Shown: piece after piece, positions 15,801-17,170 of the stretch
How positions within the stretch are numbered: position 1 is the first letter of the stretch
Layout: every line of letters begins with the position of its first letter
DNA from: Eubacteriales Family XIII. Incertae Sedis bacterium
Lineage (GTDB): Bacteria > Bacillota > Clostridia > Peptostreptococcales > Anaerovoracaceae
Assembly: GCA_031276775.1 (NCBI GenBank)
Contig: JAISML010000170.1
Location: 1-17,170 of the forward strand
Length of the DNA: 17,170 nt
Direction: 5' to 3'
Position numbers and translations under genes: made by a program
Notes under the pieces: generated by a model
Told to the model about the DNA's origin: nothing
Seen by the model: only the letters and a program-made list of their open reading frames with translations
Databases searched by the model: none

Positions 15801-16140
15801 GGAACAATTCATGCATGCGGAGGAAAATGCCGGGATTCGGGACAATATGTCCGTCTGCGTCGTCGGCGTCATCGATCATGTGAGAACGTTGATCACGAAG
15901 AAAAACGACATGATGGCATTTGTCAACATCGAAGACCTCTACGGCAGCGCGGAGATCGTGGTGTTCAGCGACTGTTACGCCAAGAGCGCGGGCAACATTG
16001 CGGAAGACGCCGTCGTCGTGGTGCGGGGCAAACTGAATTTCAAGGAGGATGAGGCGCCCAAGATCATCGCGTCGAAGATCACGCCTATTTCGGTGGTGGA
16101 AGCGTATTACACGAACAGAACCGCGTCGGCCGGGACATAG
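12859..16140 (+). CDS. dnaE: DNA polymerase III subunit alpha
   Basis: Family C DNA polymerase, 1093 residues, close in length to B. subtilis DnaE and shorter than many 1150-residue DnaE1. The PHP domain fills residues 1-270 and keeps all expected metal ligands: H7 and H9, D40-H41, E66, H87, C137 and D205-x-H207, so intrinsic 3'-5' proofreading is plausible. The polymerase core follows, with GPGRGSAAGS, the catalytic PDIDIDF (D398 and D400; D396 adjacent) and MDFLGLRN with D548. A helix-hairpin-helix region lies at about 855-885 and an OB fold at about 996-1080; little follows the OB fold, so a long tau-binding tail is absent. The start has only a modest GGGAAAGG site five bases upstream. Confidence 0.97.
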   Translation: MAFTHLHVHTEYSLLDGASRIDQLISAAKRMGMDSIAITDHGNMFGVIEFYKEAKKQGVKPVIGCEIYTAARRMEDNDADKDKHQGHLVLLAENETGYKNLMKIVSAGYTEGFYYKPRVDKAFLRGHSEGLIALSACLAGDVQRRLLYNDYEGAKAEALTYLDIFGEGNFFLELQDQGLEEEAKILPGMERLHDETGIPFVATNDVHYVKREHAASHDVLLCIQTGKKRDDADRMRFPNDQFYLKSEKEMRKLFPDKPDAIENTARIAERCRVEFDFETKHLPKFTAPDGKANREYLRELCDLGLRERYGDACEQYRERLEYELNVIGNMGFTDYFLIVRDFLKYARDRGIAVGPGRGSAAGSLVSYALRITDIDPDEYKLIFERFLNPERVSMPDIDIDFCYERRGEVIDYVIEKYGADKVAQIITFGTLKAKAVIRDVGRVMGLPYGEVDKIAKMVPNESNIDLKSALKKSSDLRKIRESDKRVEELLRVAADLEGLRRNAGTHAAGVVIARDSLDEYVPLYVSDKGVSTQFTMTTIEELGLLKMDFLGLRNLTVIQDALVEAEKNHGVKIDFSSAKYDDPEVYRLIGSGNTGGIFQLESQGMTDFFKRLRPTEFEDIIAGVSLYRPGPMDSIPAYLKNKKRPGRIKYAHPKLEPILSVTHGVMIYQEQVMQIVRDLAGYDYGRSDEVRRAMSKKKNDVMQRERQHFVHGLEGKDGVKSVPGCVRNGIPERVANEIFDQMISFASYAFNKSHGAAYAVITYETAYLKAYYPVEFMAALMTSFMGGDGSQIARYIRNCREMGIEVLPPCVLNSEKKFSVKDGKIRFGLMGIKHVGVMVDYILETRESGAEIDSMLSFLKAADLDKVNKKAVESLIKAGAFDCFDPNRAKHMAVFELMIDRIKEEKKKTSSEQTALWDLNPDAMKAANMDIALPDVEDLPQQQKLNQEKDMLGIYLSGHPLDDSREIIDRLMADEKTFVTTEQFMHAEENAGIRDNMSVCVVGVIDHVRTLITKKNDMMAFVNIEDLYGSAEIVVFSDCYAKSAGNIAEDAVVVVRGKLNFKEDEAPKIIASKITPISVVEAYYTNRTASAGT

Positions 16141-16185
16141 GAAAGCGCGTTTTGCAATTTTGTTCGCAGAGGTTGGGAATTGCGG

Positions 16186-16208
16186 GGATTGGCGCGTTCC
16201 GCCAATCC
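16186..16208 (+). other. Perfect 9-bp hairpin between dnaE and dinB
   Basis: GGATTGGCG (16186-16194) and CGCCAATCC (16200-16208) are exact inverted copies around a five-base loop CGTTC. Only TT follows, so it lacks the T-run of a normal intrinsic terminator. It could weaken read-through from dnaE into dinB, protect the dnaE 3' end, or bind a protein. Confidence 0.55.
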
Positions 16209-16267
16209 TTGGCGGCAGCGGCATTTGACACAGCGGTTTGAACGTCCGGCTCGGAGGGCGCGCGGCG

Positions 16268-17170
16268 ATGGACAAGGATCGAATCATACTGCATTGCGAC
16301 ATGAACGCGTTTTACGCGTCTGTGGAATTGCTGTCCCATCCGGATTTGGCGGAGCGGCCGGTGGCCGTCTGCGGCGATCCCGAAATGCGCCGCGGCATCA
16401 TATTGGCGAAAAACGAACACGCGAAACGATATGGGATCGTCACGGCGGAAACGATCGCGCAGGCAAAACGCAAATGCCCTTCCCTCGTGCTCCTGCGGGC
16501 GCATCACGACAAATACAATCGGTACTGCAAGCTCATCAACGATATCTACTACCGCTTTACCGACATGGTCGAGCCGTTCAGCATCGATGAGTCGTGGCTT
16601 GACGTGACCGCCAGCGAGCGGCTGTTCGGTACGGGAGAGGAGATCGCGCGCACGATCAAGGCGGCGGTGAAATCCGAATTGGGGTTGACACAGTCCGTCG
16701 GCGTGTCCTGGAACAAGATCTTTGCGAAGATGGGCAGCGAATACAAAAAACCGGATGCCGTTACCGTGATCGATCGGACGAATTACAAGGAGATTCTCTG
16801 GCCCCTGCCGGTTCGGGAACTGTTTTCCGTAGGCAGGGCCACCGCCGAGAAATTGCATCACATGGGCATCCGTTCGATCGGCGATCTGGCTGCCGCCGAT
16901 CGCCGGACATTGAAACACGTCTTCGGCAAACAGGGCGAGATGCTGTCCGATTACGCGGGCGGACTTGAAAACGCCCCTGTCCGGGCGGCGTCGGAACGGA
17001 GGAAGATCAAATCGGTGGGCAACGGCGTCACCTTTCGGCGCGATCTGTTGGGTCGGGACGATATCATGATCGCCTTGACGGCTCTGTCGGACACCGTATC
17101 GGGCCGTTTGCGGAAATACGGTCTGAAATGCAGCGGCGTTAAAGTCGACGTGAAGGATCCGGAGTTCAAG
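16268..17170 (+). CDS. dinB: DNA polymerase IV (3' truncated by window end)
   Basis: Y-family translesion polymerase; 301 codons are present and the frame is open to the last base, so the end of the little-finger domain is missing. ATG 16268 has GGAGGG nine bases upstream. The catalytic acids are all there: D11 in HCDMNAFYASVE, and D107-E108 in FSIDESWLDVT. The steric-gate position after D11 is Y16, as is common in Gram-positive enzymes. VGVSWNKIFAKMGSEYKKPDA and the thumb helix-hairpin-helix around LFSVGRATAEKLHHMGI (about 185-200) are typical; the little finger begins near RRKIKSVGNG. It lies 127 bases after dnaE. The intact active site separates it from the inactive ImuB branch. No LexA box is evident before it. 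Confidence 0.95.
   Translation, partial: MDKDRIILHCDMNAFYASVELLSHPDLAERPVAVCGDPEMRRGIILAKNEHAKRYGIVTAETIAQAKRKCPSLVLLRAHHDKYNRYCKLINDIYYRFTDMVEPFSIDESWLDVTASERLFGTGEEIARTIKAAVKSELGLTQSVGVSWNKIFAKMGSEYKKPDAVTVIDRTNYKEILWPLPVRELFSVGRATAEKLHHMGIRSIGDLAAADRRTLKHVFGKQGEMLSDYAGGLENAPVRAASERRKIKSVGNGVTFRRDLLGRDDIMIALTALSDTVSGRLRKYGLKCSGVKVDVKDPEFK

Noticed and set aside
16225..16230. Perfect TTGACA before dinB, and another at 4683-4688
   Set aside because: Neither has a usable -10 box at 16-18 bases, so I do not call promoters there.
12787..16302. Very long open frame (about 1170 codons) on the minus strand opposite dnaE
   Set aside because: It mirrors dnaE codon structure, has a His/Arg/Asp-rich composition typical of antisense frames in GC-rich DNA, no ribosome binding site and no recognisable domain.
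16268..17170. ImuB-type inactive Y-family protein
   Set aside because: D11, D107 and E108 are all present, as in active DNA polymerase IV.

Overview
The window looks like chromosomal DNA of a fairly GC-rich member of the Bacillota, most probably class Clostridia; this is inferred from gene types, not from a search. The supporting signs are strong AGGAGG-type ribosome binding sites, sigma-A-like promoters, lipobox lipoproteins, a NupNOPQ-type nucleoside importer, a DnaE with a complete PHP metal site and a Gram-positive-style DinB. I see no transposase, integrase, phage gene, CRISPR array, tRNA or rRNA, and the gene set reads as ordinary core genome.

Layout. (1) 1-4513, plus strand: the 3' part of a BMP-family lipoprotein, a two-domain ABC ATPase and two BPD_transp_2 permeases, tightly packed or overlapping; together a nucleoside importer. 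(2) 4546-8499, plus strand: a metal (probably zinc) uptake operon behind a clear promoter. It encodes a small membrane protein with a His/Cys cluster, a ZnuA-like binding lipoprotein, ZnuC, ZnuB and a second lipoprotein with a Cys-Cys OB-fold-like domain. Two hairpins lie in its leader and first intergenic gap. (3) 8547-10257, minus strand: a three-gene membrane-protein operon (Gly/Tyr-rich repeat protein, DUF2752 protein, short ArAE/FUSC-like protein), with its promoter near 10417-10445. (4) 10601-12679, plus strand: ung and an AI-2E/PerM family transporter, each with its own promoter. (5) 12859 to the end, plus strand: dnaE and the first 301 codons of dinB.

How the genes work together. The first block takes up nucleosides. 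The second captures zinc outside the membrane, imports it and adds two accessory factors whose metal-ligand-like residues suggest zinc handling or sensing. The last block carries DNA synthesis and repair: uracil excision, a polymerase III alpha subunit and a translesion polymerase.

No clearly new system is visible. The points most worth a second look are the two accessory proteins of the zinc operon, its structured leader with a possible Cys-rich small ORF, a strong hairpin at 5105-5139, an exact tandem array in front of dnaE (12730-12793) and a 20-bp duplication at the ung promoter.
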